Shown: positions 10,812-21,655, counted from the stretch's first letter. The stretch: 64,000 bases of DNA from Cydia pomonella (GCF_033807575.1 NC_084707.1:23151888-23215887), one strand, 5' to 3'. A program made the numbers and translations. Notes: generated from the letters alone by a model not told the origin.

Positions 10812-13800
10812 CTGTTAATGTACGAAATAAGGGATATAAGTATGTCATACATTAATCTGGACGCCCTACATACCGCTGGATAGATGAAGTGCAAAAAGAC
10901 CTTAGCGAACTCGGTGCTGTCGACTGGACACAAACAGTTTTGGAGAGAGAAGTATGGCGGTCTTTGGTGTCGGAGGCCAAGATCCACTTCGTAAGTAAGT
11001 AAGTAATAACATTAATCTTTAGGTACTTTATAGCCTGCTAATAATGCCTATCATTTTATATGATGTATTACTTAAACAATATTATCTAGGTACCATAAAA
11101 CTACCCAATTGTAATCAAAAAGCTCCCAACTCAATCTATGGTTCACAATGACCTCAAATATTTTCAATGGTAGAAGAATCTGGGACAAAAGGAAAAAGAA
11201 CGTTGACGTTCATACTTAGGTGTTGAACTTGTGGATCATAGCAGCGGCTGCAATATCTGGACGATAGTCGGGTGGTTGACAGAAGGAACTCGCAGTAATT
11301 CTTGCTCGTAGTATAAGAAAGTTGGAAATGTGTGCAAGTACAACTGCCTCTTTTATGATTTGGGCTAACTGATTAGGTTAATTTTTATTTCTTACCGTTT
11401 ATAGTCACCCACTCGCCATCCTCAGATTTCTTAAAGCCAATTATAGCGTAGTCGCCATCTTCCGCACCAGCGATCAACGATTTCGGGTTTTTCTTGTAAA
11501 TATACTTGAGTACTAAAGATTCCGCGTAGCTGTTGATGATGGCCAGGTTTCCTCCCTCGTCGCTGCAAGTTGCCTTGGCGAGGCTCCAGGGCTTGGCGAC
11601 CCGGTGGAACTTGTAGCAGCTGCCAGTTCGGGGCTCCCACTCGTATCCTGATACAATATGACTCATTCAAAAATGGGTATAGACGTTTAAATGACCCGCC
11701 CTTTACTGAACATGCGAATTCGTTCGAATTTTTTTTTGGCATGATTGGTTTATACTTATAAGTTGCATCAAAATGCAAATAGAAAATTGTGTCACATAAT
11801 GACTGCCTCTAGTTTTCTTAGCTCCTATAACCAAATTCGGTAAGTAACCGATACTGATCCCATGATCCAATAAAATAAGTAAATGTATTTATTAGAAAAT
11901 TATAAGTAATTTATTTTTATCATTAGTGTGGTATTTTTAAACACCTAAATTAATCAATTTCTAATTCAATTTTGAGGCTCTGTTCTAAAGTTTCTGCTCA
12001 ATTTTACCAATCAAACACGCAAAGTTGAACATTGGCTGTCAATGTCAATAATTAAATAAAACATACCGTAGATACATTAAAAATGTTAAGCTCGTATTTA
12101 CTTACAATCCGTAATCACAAAAAAATAGGCGTCAGTTTACCCTAAAGAGTGTCATAGGATATAGGATACATCTGCAACTTATATTTACTGCAGTACGGTG
12201 CGCTTGGGCAATTCCTATAAAATTTACAAATACTCCCCCGTTTCAGTCCTAAAAGTATCGGCCCGATTCGAAGAATGAGATACGATAACGATAAGTTCTG
12301 GTTAAGGTAAGTTCTCATTTAGATATAATTTGTATGTCGTATAATTGATAGATGCAGCTGGATTCGGGCAACCAATGTCATTTTGACGTTAGAAATATCG
12401 TAACTAGATCTTATTGGGATCACAGCGGAATCGAAATAAACGTAAATTTTGACATGTCGTTTAGTTATCGATCTTTTAAAGATCTTTCCAAGATCTTAAA
12501 CGTGTCTTAGTCATTCTTCGAATGGGGCCATATGTACGCAAAGTTGTAATGAAACTAACCTTCAGCTTTGGCGCCGCAAGTAACGTTTCTCTGCTTGTAG
12601 CAGAAGTAGGGCAGCTCAGATTGACAACTGATGGCAGCAAGCTCGCCAGAATGCGTCAGCTCCACGCAGTTCTCGTCAGAGCTTGCGTCGTCCGGTTGAC
12701 CGGAGGCCCATCGCACCGGCATAGAAGAGACTTTCACTCCTGCCAATAGAGAAATATTTAGCCCTTAGAATGCTCTATTTCATAAACACAAATATCACTC
12801 AAACCCCGAAATCTTGGGCGCAAGGGAACTAATATACACCTTACTCGAAAGTGTGAAGGTTACTTTGACAACGTCCGTTCAACACTTATAATTGTCCTTG
12901 GCGCTGTGGGCACGACAAGTAACGATGACTTTAGGTGTTTTTTTTATACTACGTCGGTGGCAAACAAGCATACGGCCGGCCTATGAGTTGGGTCAAGTGT
13001 TATTTGGCTGCGGTTTTCTGTAAGGTTCCAGTTGGGCTCTGCTCTAGATCTGGAATGACATCTGCTGTGCTGTGCCCTACCACACAAGGCGAGATGACAT
13101 TCACATTGCCCGTACCTCTCTTTTGGACGTAGTTTAAGGATATACCCGGGTCCAAAAAGGTTAATTAGTCCTTTATTTTGCTTTCTTACTTCATTGAAAT
13201 CAAGATTCTTTACCTTCATTATCTTCTATGCTATATCCCATGACAAAGTTCATATGATTAAAATGGTTGATTTCCATGAAAAACTTTAAAAGCCAGTTAA
13301 CTAGAAGGAAACAAAAGGTATAGCGCGCACCTTTTATTTCAATCACTCTAATAATATCTGTTTAAAATTTTACTCATCAGATTCCTCACCAATATCACTA
13401 GCTATTTCATACTAAAATGATATTGCTATGGTATGCAGAGTAAAGATCAATGGGAAATAAATGAAAGTTAGATATATTTTCGGAATATTTTCTATCAAGC
13501 CAATTTTAACCTTTTAAGGTTTTGGCTGGAGTCTGCCCTTGCAGTATATATATAGTCTACTAGTCTAATATTCTACTCCGTTGAAATGTTTCATAGCTTT
13601 AGTCCTTGAACGTATAAAAAGTATATAAAAAATTACAATTTCGCGTCAGCCGTCTCAACGCGACGCTTATTTAAAATGCCTATAATTCTTATGCGCAGCC
13701 ATGATATGCAAAATGGCAGCTAAGTGGTCAATAGAAGTTCCTATTTACTAACCGTCAAGGGAAGTAAACTTTTCTTTGTCAATGGAGTTTATCCCAGTAA

Positions 13801-16800
13801 ACACGCTGTACATCAACTTCTCGCCATTTTTGACCATCATGGACCCCATTGCCTGGGCCATGCCGCCGGTTGTCGGAGAAGCGAGAACCCCACCTGAAAA
13901 TCCCGAGATTGTTGTTAAATAAAATCTTACGATAGCAAAATAAACATAAACTAAACTTTGTAAATCCCCTCAATTCCTACTGTTTCCAGCTGAACTGTGA
14001 CGTGATGTCTTATGTTAGAACGGCCCGGATCCAGGACGAGGCATCAGACAATTCATTGTCTTTATAGCATCACGTGATCACCGGTCAAATATCATAGAAA
14101 ATAAAGTGTCGATGAAGTGATAATTATGATGGGACGTCAGTCTTCCGTGACCAAAGTTAGTGCAACCTGGCTGAAACGTCGGAAAAAAGGTAAAATAATG
14201 GTAATTTGATAACGTTAGGCGAATTAATGGAAGGAAGTATCGGTTGCCTCGGTCCGGACCCAGGCCGTTCTAGCGTGAGGTCTACCTTTATGGGAACCTG
14301 CTAATTTAGGTACAGGTAAATCTGTATGTAGAAAATACTTTTATCGCTTCTATTTCTTTCTGCTTCAAATGAGCTGCAACATAATAGCTACAATAAATAG
14401 TGTCCAACAAAATACTGCTGTACTTAGACTTTATCTGGCGGTCAACGGAAAATTAGTTTGTGCCTTGATACAGTAGACCAGCCCAACAATCGCCATGTCT
14501 AAGCTAATTCTGCTTCGACCTGACAAGCGACAGACTGCCTCCATGAAATCCAAATCTTTTGGACCCATGGTTCAAAAGACAGAGGGGGGGGGGGCACATA
14601 TTTGGTTTTTGGAAAACCGCATTTGTTTTGACAGAACTATCCAACGATACCCCACACTATTGGGTCAAAGAAAAAATAAAATAACATTTTGTATGGGAGG
14701 TACCCTCAAAAAAAAATTGTACTTTTTACTTTACCGTTCTGTTTCCATGCATAATTAATGGATTTATGGCAAATTGCAGCGTTCTAGCACTAACGATCAT
14801 GGAGCAAAGCCGCGGACAGAAGGACACACGGACGTGGCGAAACTATAAGGGTTTCTAGATGACTACGAAACCTTAAAAAACATTTAAAATGGCACTGTTT
14901 TGTTGGTGCAAAGTTGGTGCTCACTTAGGCACGCTATTTTGACACTTGAAGAACCTTTACACCTCCAAATTTCAACAAGAAGTACCTACATACCTACTTA
15001 GGGCGGCATGTACGAGTATTGAAACCCTGCAGAAACACGGCAGGTACAGAACATTACGGCCCAACAATCTAGAATTTCTGGTATAAGTTATGAACTTTAA
15101 AGGGCTGTCACAATATATCAATGCTTCTAACGGAATAAATTTCTATTTACTAGTTTGGCGCAATGACCCAAAATGAGTCTTGGCCTCCAAAACAAGAACA
15201 CGTTATTTGACCCGGTCCTGCGCGGATTCACGCCACTTTTCACTGACGCCGAGCTCACGGAGATCTACCTCCACTCTAGGACGGCGTATAAATTTTGAAT
15301 TGAGAATTTAATAATCGAATGCTTACCGTCTTGGTTACAGCGTTTGTTCGCGTCCGACCAAGTAGCGGGTTCCATGCTCATATGCAGCCAACCGTCCATT
15401 TCAGACTTATACACATAGTCAATATTGGAACCACCAGCAACATACTGCAAACCTGCAACGAAACATTCGTAATTGATTAGGTGGTCAGAACGCCTCGGTA
15501 ACATGAAAATCGTACACCGACAAATAAACAATTATATTATATAACTATAGATATGTTAAGCGGTCCACTGATTAACAGTCCGCCAGATGGTATCGGTCTG
15601 TCAGTTAGAACAAAAACTTGACAGTTCTGAACAACTGACAGGCCGATACCGTCCGGCAGACTGTTAATCAGTGGGCCCCTTTATACTTATGTACATAAGG
15701 AGCACAAAAAATAAATCCATATTTATTTCTATATCTACGAAGAAGTCTGTTATTTTTGATTAATTTTCGTCATAATCATTATTATACTCATTGATAAACA
15801 TAAGCTTGTGTCTTTTGCTTTCTGTGTGCGAGAATTCGTCAGAACGTGTACATGTCTTGGAATGCCTATAAACTATCTTTAGTTATAATATCAAATAAAA
15901 CCCAACGATAAAATAAAATTGAATGACATGATACGAAATATCACGCGACTAATTCCGTACTTTAAGATACGTCAAATATTTGCTAAAAATACGATATAGA
16001 TTGGATATGTCAGTGTCAAAACTGACATTTTTGTTTGAAGAAACAAAAAGTGCGAATCTGGCCGTTAGTTTTGATTGGCGTTTTCTATCAACGATTATTG
16101 TCATCTTTGCTATCGCCTGGCATTTTCGTTATTGGTTGAACCAAGCGTTGGATTGCATATTACACGCACTTTAACACAACACATGCATTGCATTATTAAA
16201 AATATCACATAAGTGTATATATTATTTCGGATAAAAGTTGACTCACGTTAGACCGGTCCCGGTCCGCGCCGAGGCATCCGACACTTCGTTTTCTATAGAA
16301 TGACGTGGTCACCGGTCACCTGTCATAGAAACGAAGTGGCGGTTGCCTCGGCTCGGACCTGCCCGCGTAGCCAAAGTGCCTATCGTTCACGCTCCGTGGC
16401 GAACGAAACGCAACTATCACAGTCGCACTATTATGGAAGAGTGATAGAGAGAGATGACTACATTACGCTACGGAGCGTTAACGATTGTAACGTTGGCTAC
16501 GCGGCCTGGGCCGTTCTAGTTTAATATTCTTTAAATAATATTAGGAAGCAAAATTTTAAATATACCTAAGTGAGCTGCAAAGATCGACAACTATAAATTA
16601 TCTACACAAAACGATCGCTACAGACTTTATTAATCCAAGATTAATAATGATTTCTTTACAGGACCGAAGAAAGGGGAAAAAATAGTACATACTTAATAGA
16701 TTGAGGGTTAGCGAAGGTCTGTAATAAATAAATAAATAATAAATAATGGAAAATAAATAATGCTTTCGTATGTCCGGATTTATCCTCTACAGGTCGCAAT

Positions 16801-17011
16801 TCTCAACAGATACTCATGAAATTTTGTGAGCAGGTTCAATGATTTTTTTGGCAATCCACTTTTTGGGATTTATTCCATAAATTTATTCACGTTACGTTAT
16901 GCTAGCGAGGTCTAAAGGTCTCAGCCACTAGTTGTGTTAAATCAATCCAAATGAACAAATAAACTACTTACCCACACACAAAATAAGACACACTTTTGCA
17001 AACTGGGCCAT
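10648..17011 (-). CDS. Secreted dual-domain C-type lectin (immulectin-like), six exons
   Basis: Coding exons, 5' to 3' on the minus strand, are 17011-16972, 15452-15327, 13893-13753, 12739-12560, 11647-11396 and 10811-10648. They sum to 903 nt, giving 300 residues plus TAA. Every intron is GT-AG and phase 1, and the reading frame closes exactly, which strongly supports the model. Residues 1 to about 20 form a signal peptide. CRD1 covers about 21-155 and carries a QPD motif (117-119), the galactose-type signature. CRD2 covers about 157-300 and carries EPN (262-264), the mannose-type signature, followed by L-N-D (282-284) where WND is usual. Cysteines pair as expected: C52/C149 and C127/C141 in CRD1, C190/C296 plus C273 with C285 or C287 in CRD2. 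Lepidopteran immulectins are hemolymph pattern-recognition proteins that bind microbial sugars and trigger melanisation and hemocyte responses; that role is inferred from the family. Each intron holds transposon debris. Confidence 0.9.
10858..11010 (+). pseudogene. Non-LTR (RTE-like) polymerase C-terminus with (GTAA)n tail, in lectin intron 5
   Basis: Reads R-P-T-YRWIDEVQKDLSELG...EREVWRSLVSEAKIHF and then a GTAAGTAAGTAA tail. The W-x-D-(x)n-L...W...A/E-R-(x)2-W-R-x-L-V-x-E-A-K pattern is the 3' end of lepidopteran RTE-type elements, matched by copies at 15160, 22495 and 47548. It is heavily 5' truncated. Confidence 0.7.
11396..11647 (-). CDS. Lectin exon 5: N-terminal half of CRD2
   Basis: It encodes residues 163-246, opening GYEWEPRTGSCYKFH, the long-form CRD start seen in immulectins. 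SLAKATCSDEGGNLAIINS follows (C190), and it ends in GEWVTING, the strand leading to the binding loop. The acceptor is TATCAG and the donor GTAAGA. Confidence 0.9.
12260..12529. mobile_element. MITE family G (GGCCCGATTCGAAGAATGA) in lectin intron 4
   Basis: 270 bp with TIRs: the left GGCCCGATTCGAAGAATGAG matches the inverse of the right TCATTCTTCGAATGGGGCC. A second copy lies at 62691-62974 and matches along its length. No coding capacity. Its right end is only 30 bases from the exon 4 donor. Confidence 0.85.
12560..12739 (-). CDS. Lectin exon 4: C-terminal half of CRD1 with QPD motif, and linker
   Basis: It encodes residues 103-162. WASGQPDD (113-120) holds the QPD ligand-binding triplet. C127, C141 and C149 are the remaining CRD1 cysteines. 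The exon runs into the linker, where C157 probably makes the extra N-terminal disulfide of CRD2. The acceptor is TTGGCAG and the donor GTTAGT. Confidence 0.87.
12940..13160 (-). mobile_element. LINE 3' end, family C, internally deleted, in lectin intron 3
   Basis: Reverse orientation: TACTACGTCGGTGGCAAACA at one end and TTAAGGATATACCCGGGTCC at the other. The GTAGCCTATG...CTCACCGGCAGG middle is missing. Confidence 0.6.
13753..13893 (-). CDS. Lectin exon 3: central part of CRD1
   Basis: It encodes residues 56-102, starting GGVLASP, the family's 'G..L..' strand after the first helix. It is followed by a Met-rich helix and a segment (VFTGINSIDKE) in the position of the usual WIG(I/L) strand. The acceptor is TTTCAG and the donor GTTAGT. 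Confidence 0.82.
14002..14286. mobile_element. Palindromic MITE family B in lectin intron 2
   Basis: TTAGAACGGCCCGGATCCAG at the left matches the inverse of GGACCCAGGCCGTTCTAGCG at the right. The central part holds the CACGTGATCACCGGTCA and ATAGAAAATAAAGTGTCG blocks. Confidence 0.6.
14570..14880 (+). repeat. Repeat related to family H (CCCCACAC...GGGT, GGACAGA...GGACGTGGCG) in lectin intron 2
   Basis: It has the same order of blocks as 27561-28109 (A-rich hydrophobic-codon stretch, TACCCCACACTATTGGGT, GACAGAAGGACACACGGACG, GAAACCTTAAAAA) but is more diverged. A 10-G run at 14584-14593 lies in it. Confidence 0.45.
15160..15255 (-). pseudogene. RTE-like polymerase C-terminal scrap in lectin intron 2
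   Basis: Minus strand: W-R-E-S-A-Q-D-R, a stop, then VLVLEAKTHFGSLR-Q. It aligns with the copy at 22495-22697. It ends 72 bases downstream of the exon 2 donor. Confidence 0.6.
15327..15452 (-). CDS. Lectin exon 2: signal peptide end and N-terminal part of CRD1
   Basis: It encodes residues 14-55. A TTGCAG acceptor precedes it and a GTAAGC donor follows. It ends in the ATWSDANKRC helix block, where C52 is the first outer cysteine of the C-type lectin fold. Confidence 0.85.
15560..15677. mobile_element. 118-bp palindromic MITE in lectin intron 1
   Basis: GGTCCACTGATTAACAGTCC...GGTATCGGTCTGTCAGTT is mirrored by AACTGACAGGCCGATACCGT...GACTGTTAATCAGTGGGCC. Arms are about 50 bp with an ACAAAAACTTG centre. 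Confidence 0.8.
15680..16236. other. Lectin intron 1, AT-rich, nothing further recognised
   Basis: The open frame at 15980-16174 on the plus strand shows no known domain. Confidence 0.35.
16237..16523. mobile_element. MITE family B carrying a second MITE inserted in its right arm, in lectin intron 1
   Basis: The host element runs GTTGACTCACGTTAGACCGG to GGACCTG, is interrupted at 16368-16507, and resumes GGGCCGTTCTAG. The insert begins CCGCGTAGCCAAAGTGCC and ends with the inverse AACGTTGGCTACGCGG. CCTG occurs on both sides and looks like a 4-bp target duplication. Confidence 0.7.
16524..16970. other. Rest of lectin intron 1
   Basis: AT-rich. A short AAATAAATAAATAA run at 16726-16745. Nothing else seen. 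Confidence 0.35.
16972..17011 (-). CDS. Lectin exon 1: start codon and most of the signal peptide
   Basis: The ATG at 17011-17009 opens the hydrophobic stretch MAQFAKVCLILCV. The exon ends on the first base of codon 14 before a GTAAGT donor. It joins exon 2 to make a Gly codon, and the signal peptide continues there to about residue 20. No upstream in-frame ATG competes in the short leader. Confidence 0.85.
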
Positions 17012-17106
17012 TTTAGAAATTTTATTGATGTGTCCGCTGTCTCGCAAATATCGACTGGCTACAAACAATAATTGATACACTATGGACGTAATGGGAATCT
17101 GCTCTG

Positions 17107-17112
17107 TTTATA
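17107..17112 (-). promoter_or_regulatory. Candidate TATA box of the lectin gene
   Basis: TATAAA on the minus strand about 96 bases upstream of the start codon. A TATCAATT stretch about 31 bases downstream could be the start site, but it is not a perfect initiator. A GATAA motif lies at about 17125-17134. I see no convincing kappa-B site in the 200 bases upstream. Confidence 0.4.
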
Positions 17113-17397
17113 TTCACTTTGTCGCTTTTTATCAGTTACATGACGATTCATATATTTATAGTATATTGTGTATAAAATACGGTAAACGTAAACAAGATAC
17201 ACGAGTTGGTAATTCTTGAACCGCCCGTGGCACACATAATGTTTTCATCACACTTGTGAGGAAAAATCTAAATTATAAGCGAAATAATTCTTAAAAAAAT
17301 ATTCGTCCGCCATATTGTCGTTTTTGACAGGTTGGGCATTGAAGGCACAGACCTATCCGGCATTCGGGCACGATTGAAAATTGTGTAAAAATATATT

Positions 17398-17624
17398 TTA
17401 CAGTACATATGGCGCTACTTTATAGAACTAGTGCGAAAATTAGCATATTACGTTACTGTGTCGAACATTTAAAGGGCCATATGTACTGTAAAACGTTGTA
17501 CGATACATGTGCAAATAGGTAATTCGCAACTCGTGTCGATTTAAAACACTCCCTTCGGTCGTGTTTTAATTTATCGCCACTCGTTACAAAGTTCCTATTT
17601 TTGGTACTTGTATCGTAATGTACT
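17398..17624 (-). mobile_element. 230-bp double foldback (family F), minus copy
   Basis: Inverted relative to the copies at 7895 and 19624. With the latter it brackets a 2-kb segment, like a pair of long terminal inverted repeats. Confidence 0.8.
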
Positions 17625-17668
17625 ATTAAACGGCTATTAAATTAACCAAATTAAATATTTATAAACAT

Positions 17669-18906
17669 TAGGGTGGGTCGTTATATGGAAAAATATAAAA
17701 ATTAAGCATTCATAATGCAGTATAATAGTTGCGGGACGATACGTAGATCATAATATACTGATCATAAAATTTAATAAAAATAGATACCACTTTTAACCCT
17801 CTACCAGCCGCCACAGAAAAAAATAAGGTACAATTGAAAAATAAATTAAATATGTCAGATGGTTTTTTTTCGATTATTAAAATATGGCATGTTTTAGTTT
17901 ATTAAAACATAGTAAATAATAATATTCCAGAAATCCATATACAAAACAATAATCACTTAGTCACGTGATATACGCGAACCAAAGTAACTAGTAGAGTATT
18001 ATTTTTGAATGCCATCTAATATGAATATGCAAAACTTTAAAAAACAATCTGAACCTTCAGAATTACATAAAAAATTGTTCGTACCATCGTTATAGTATAG
18101 CTAGGGGTTAGTAAGTACATTAAAATCATATCCAAACATAATATGAATAATAAATAATTAATAATATTGACATAGTACTTTCAACAATGAAATCACGATT
18201 CAAGTAAAATTTAAATTAATTGAAATAATTAATAAAAAACATTTCGAATTCTAAATGGTTTAATGCATTATTGTCATTCGTTCATATTTTTACACGATAA
18301 CCAACAGTTGTAAATTGTGACATTTTAGGTGAATTTAGCCATACTTTCACGCGTTATAGTCACAAGTTGAACCAATATGTTATTTTATGTAGTCATTTTA
18401 TTCTGATTAATAGCGTTTCTGGCATATATTATGTTTAGAACAACAATCTGGGCACGAGATATATATCAATTAGCTTTTTCAGAAAAATAGGTACCTATTT
18501 ACGCATTACCATACCTCTCCGAAATAAATTTTATTAAGTAGAATACACTTAAAAGAAAATCATTTCTGATACTAAGGGGATTGTTTAATATATAAAAATA
18601 ATAAAAAATACAAAGAATAATAAAATAATATTTCACAAAAAGGGCTAAAAGTATAAAGTTAGATTTTTAAATTCATTTTTCTCGTGTTCTACATAAAATT
18701 AGGCATTTTTATAGTGTTATTGCATTACATCATCAGTCAGTCAGTCAGTTATCAGGTAGTCTGGAAGAGATCGCTTTTTAGCGATAAGACCGCCTGTTGT
18801 TTACCTCTTCTTTATGTGTTGTATTATTTGTACTGTTTCTGTATTGAGGTGTGCAATAAAGAGTATTTGTACATATTTCCCAAATTTTCACAAACGGCCC
18901 ACCCTA
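17669..18906. mobile_element. hAT-like non-autonomous element with 8-bp target duplication
   Basis: TAGGGTGGGTCGTT at the left is mirrored by AACGGCCCACCCTA at the right. ATAAACAT flanks both ends (17661-17668 and 18907-18914). Eight-base duplications and a TAGGG start fit the hAT superfamily. The 1.24-kb interior is AT-rich without a transposase and holds a LINE 3' end. The AT-rich context makes a chance TSD possible, but it coincides with the TIR ends. Confidence 0.7.
18759..18870 (+). mobile_element. LINE 3' end nested in the hAT-like element
   Basis: GAAGAGATCGCTTTTTAGCG...GGTGTGCAATAAAGAGTATT, a 3' end I recognise as typical of a lepidopteran LINE, with its own AATAAA. It stops 36 bases before the host element ends. 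Confidence 0.55.
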
Positions 18907-18914
18907 ATAAACAT

Positions 18915-19623
18915 ACACGAAAAATAATTTATTAACGTCAGTATTTTAAAAGTAAAACTTCTTTATACCTGCTTGAGAAAAAAAACATTATGCTTAATAT
19001 GCCCATGGGCGTAATGAAATTTAAAAAATATATCTCATTCCATCTCAGTTTGCTGGCATACAATAACACCGTTTACGAGAAAGTGTGATGAAAATATCCT
19101 TGACAGGTCTAACGCTGAAAGCTGGTCATCTTGGCAACTGTTCTGCGATAAGAGATTGTCGTCCTTTCTCTACCATCCAAAATGTGGTACAATACCTGCA
19201 GCGCTATATGTTAACAACACCGATCTTGGGAGATTTAAGAGAAAAATTGATGTATTTTTGATATTTCACCGACATCTGTAAAATTTCTAACGCTCTATTT
19301 TTTAAAAGTTGTATGTCCAATTCGTCCTCTATGTTTTCTATGTATTTAATGAAAGCTACTGCAATTGGTTTAAATATTATAAACTATGGTATTTTGCTCC
19401 AGTCATCGGAATCCGATGATCGGATGTATGGCGTCATTACTTTTCAAACTAACAAAATTAATGTCAATGAAAAATCAAACTTAAGCAGCTCTTTGGCTCT
19501 TGTTTATGGTAAAATGTTGTCAGCGTTTAAAAACTGATGATATTGTTATATTTTTTTACAGGATTTGTTTATTATACCATCCCATTACTGGTGCCTGTTC
19601 CATTATAGGGGTGTTTACTATTA
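18915..19623. other. Unassigned sequence between the hAT-like element and a family F copy
   Basis: An open frame at 19313-19537 (75 codons) has no recognisable domain. A GTGTGATGAAAA block at about 19085 mirrors TTTTCATCACAC at 17243, hinting at a larger inverted structure. Confidence 0.35.
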
Positions 19624-19850
19624 GTACATTACGATACAAGTGCGAAAAATAGGAAATTCGAAACGAGTGGCGATAAATTAAAAAACGACCGAAGGGAGTG
19701 TTTTAAATCGACACGAGTTACAAATTGCCTATTCGCACATGTATCGTACAACGTTTTACAGTACATATGGCCCTTTAAATGTTCGACACAGTAACGTAAT
19801 ATGCTAATTTTCACACTAGTGCTATAAAGTAGCACCATATGTACTGTAAA
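19624..19850 (+). mobile_element. 230-bp double foldback (family F)
   Basis: Nearly identical to the copy at 7895-8120, which implies recent spread. Confidence 0.8.
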
Positions 19851-20125
19851 TGTTATTTCCTACAAACACGTGATTCTTTAGTAAAAACCATCATGTGGTA
19901 TTTTCCCAACTGATTTATATGTTTCTCTGTAATTCTGTATCATCGCGTATTACTTAAAACAGCGGGGCAGGTTATCAGCTAGAGTTCAAGATGAGTGTCA
20001 TGGCCGCTCATATATTATTATGATATGTATAACTCATTTCATTTTCCAGTGTGATGCAGAGTCAAAAATAGAGTACTGAATGCAAGTCTTATTAATTAAA
20101 AATAACCGAACTGTAGGCTCCTCAA

Positions 20126-20430
20126 GCAATACCGTAGCCTATGGGAGCCTGTAACTCCAGAGGTGTTATATGCGCGTTGCCGACCCTCACACCCCGCATC
20201 TTCGTTGAGCTCTGACAACCTTACCGGCAGGAACACAAAACTAGGAGTACGGTCTAGTGTTATTTGGCTGCGGTTTTCTGTAAGGTGGAGGTACTTCCCG
20301 AGTTGGGCTCTACTCTAGATCTGGAATGACATCCGCTGTGCTGTGCCCTACCACACTCTAATCAAAATGACTTTCAAAGTGCCCATACCTCTCTTTTGGA
20401 CGTAATTTAAGGACATACTCGGGTCCAATT
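20126..20430 (-). mobile_element. LINE 3' end, family C, minus copy
   Basis: GTAGCCTATGGGAGCCTGTA, CGTTGAGCTCTGACAACC, TATTTGGCTGCGGTTTTCTG and CCAGATCTAGAG (inverse) blocks in reverse. Beyond it (20395-20470) the CCCATACCTCTCT motif repeats three times. Confidence 0.65.
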
Positions 20431-20474
20431 CCCATACCTCTCTACAGTGCCCATACCTCTCTATTACGTGTGTA

Positions 20475-21365
20475 TCAGAATACATAGAGGTATTCTGATT
20501 TGCTGTATTTCCAGATGTTCTCCTCCGGGCGTAATATGTGTCTGCCCAGGGTTGAGTGAGTCACGAGTGCGCATTAGGCAAGGGCACTATGCGAGGATGT
20601 GCAAGGGCGTCTCCTGTGCCTCCTTACTGAGTCTGCACCGCCCCATGCGACGTTTGGCCACGTGTTATATCAGTATCACATTATAATTGTTGGAATTTGC
20701 CCGTAAGATTACTTCATCAACCCATTAGAATGATTAAATACTTACGGAAAGGAAAACAAACGATGGGTTTTCCGCTACGCAGAATAAACAAGTTCTGGGA
20801 AGTGATAGCTCAGATTAATAACAAATATGCGTCATTCTCAATCAAAAGGTACCACATTGTCGCTTATAAATTCCGAGATATTAATGATTTTATGAATCAA
20901 GTCGAAATTAACGAATTTTTTTTTTCAGAAACAGTCTCTAGACACTTAAAATAATCATGTGTATAGTGTATTATACAAATGTTGCAAATTACAGCGATAC
21001 TTACCTAACTAAAAAAAACACACTTTAAGCTTAATGGCTAGGGAGGGGACTCATTGCCGGTGGTCCTAACTGAAGAAAGAAATTGTCCTCCAAAGTACTA
21101 AATCTACTAATTCCTATAGAAAGTGCTCAAGCAACTTGCTAGTTAATGGCTGGTTTGAGTATATGTTTGAGAGCAAGAAAAAATAATGAGCACGTGTTTT
21201 GTTATATCGGCTGAAACTCATATTTCCCAAAAAAATCGACATTCGAAGTTTTATAATATCTTAATCGCTAAAGGTACATATAATGACGGGTGTGTTTTTA
21301 GGAAAACTTTAAAAAAAAAATAATACTTTGGAGGACAATTTTTCTCAATAGGTTGAGTTTGGGTA
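20475..21365. other. Unassigned sequence
   Basis: Two adjoining open frames (20447-20686, 20697-20954) lack recognisable domains. The paired CAAAGTATT/AATACTTTGG blocks near 21090 and 21325 hint at a decayed inverted-repeat element. Confidence 0.35.
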
Positions 21366-21368
21366 GCT

Positions 21369-21655
21369 AAAAAAAACCGGGCAAGTGCGAGTCGAACTCG
21401 CGCACGAAGGGTTCCGTACCATTATTTATAAAAACGGCAAAAAAAATATGTTTGTTGTATGGGAGTCCCCCTTAAATATTTATTTTATACTGTTTTTAGT
21501 TTTTTTTGTTATAGCGGCAACAGAAATACATCATCTGTGAAAATTTCAACTGTCTAGCTATCACGGTTCATGAGATACAGCCTGGTGACAGACGGACGGC
21601 CGGACGGACAGCGAAGTCTCAGTAATAGGGTCCCTTGACCCTTTGGGTACGGATA
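21369..21655 (+). repeat. Repeat family E, near full-length plus copy
   Basis: CCGGGCAAGTGCGAGTCGAA...GAAGGGTTCCGTACC...TTATAGCGGCAACAGAAATA...GGTGACAGACGGACGG...TTTGGGTACGG. It matches 59485-59770. Confidence 0.65.

Noticed and set aside
11431..11778. 115-codon minus-strand frame
   Set aside because: It overlaps lectin exon 5 in another phase and has no domain, while the exon 5 frame has conserved lectin motifs.
12522..12749. Plus-strand frame opposite lectin exon 4
   Set aside because: It is antisense to a well-supported exon and its start lies in the family G MITE.
20697..20954. 85-codon plus-strand frame as a small gene
   Set aside because: No signal peptide, no domain, no promoter or splice support, in AT-rich DNA where such frames arise by chance.
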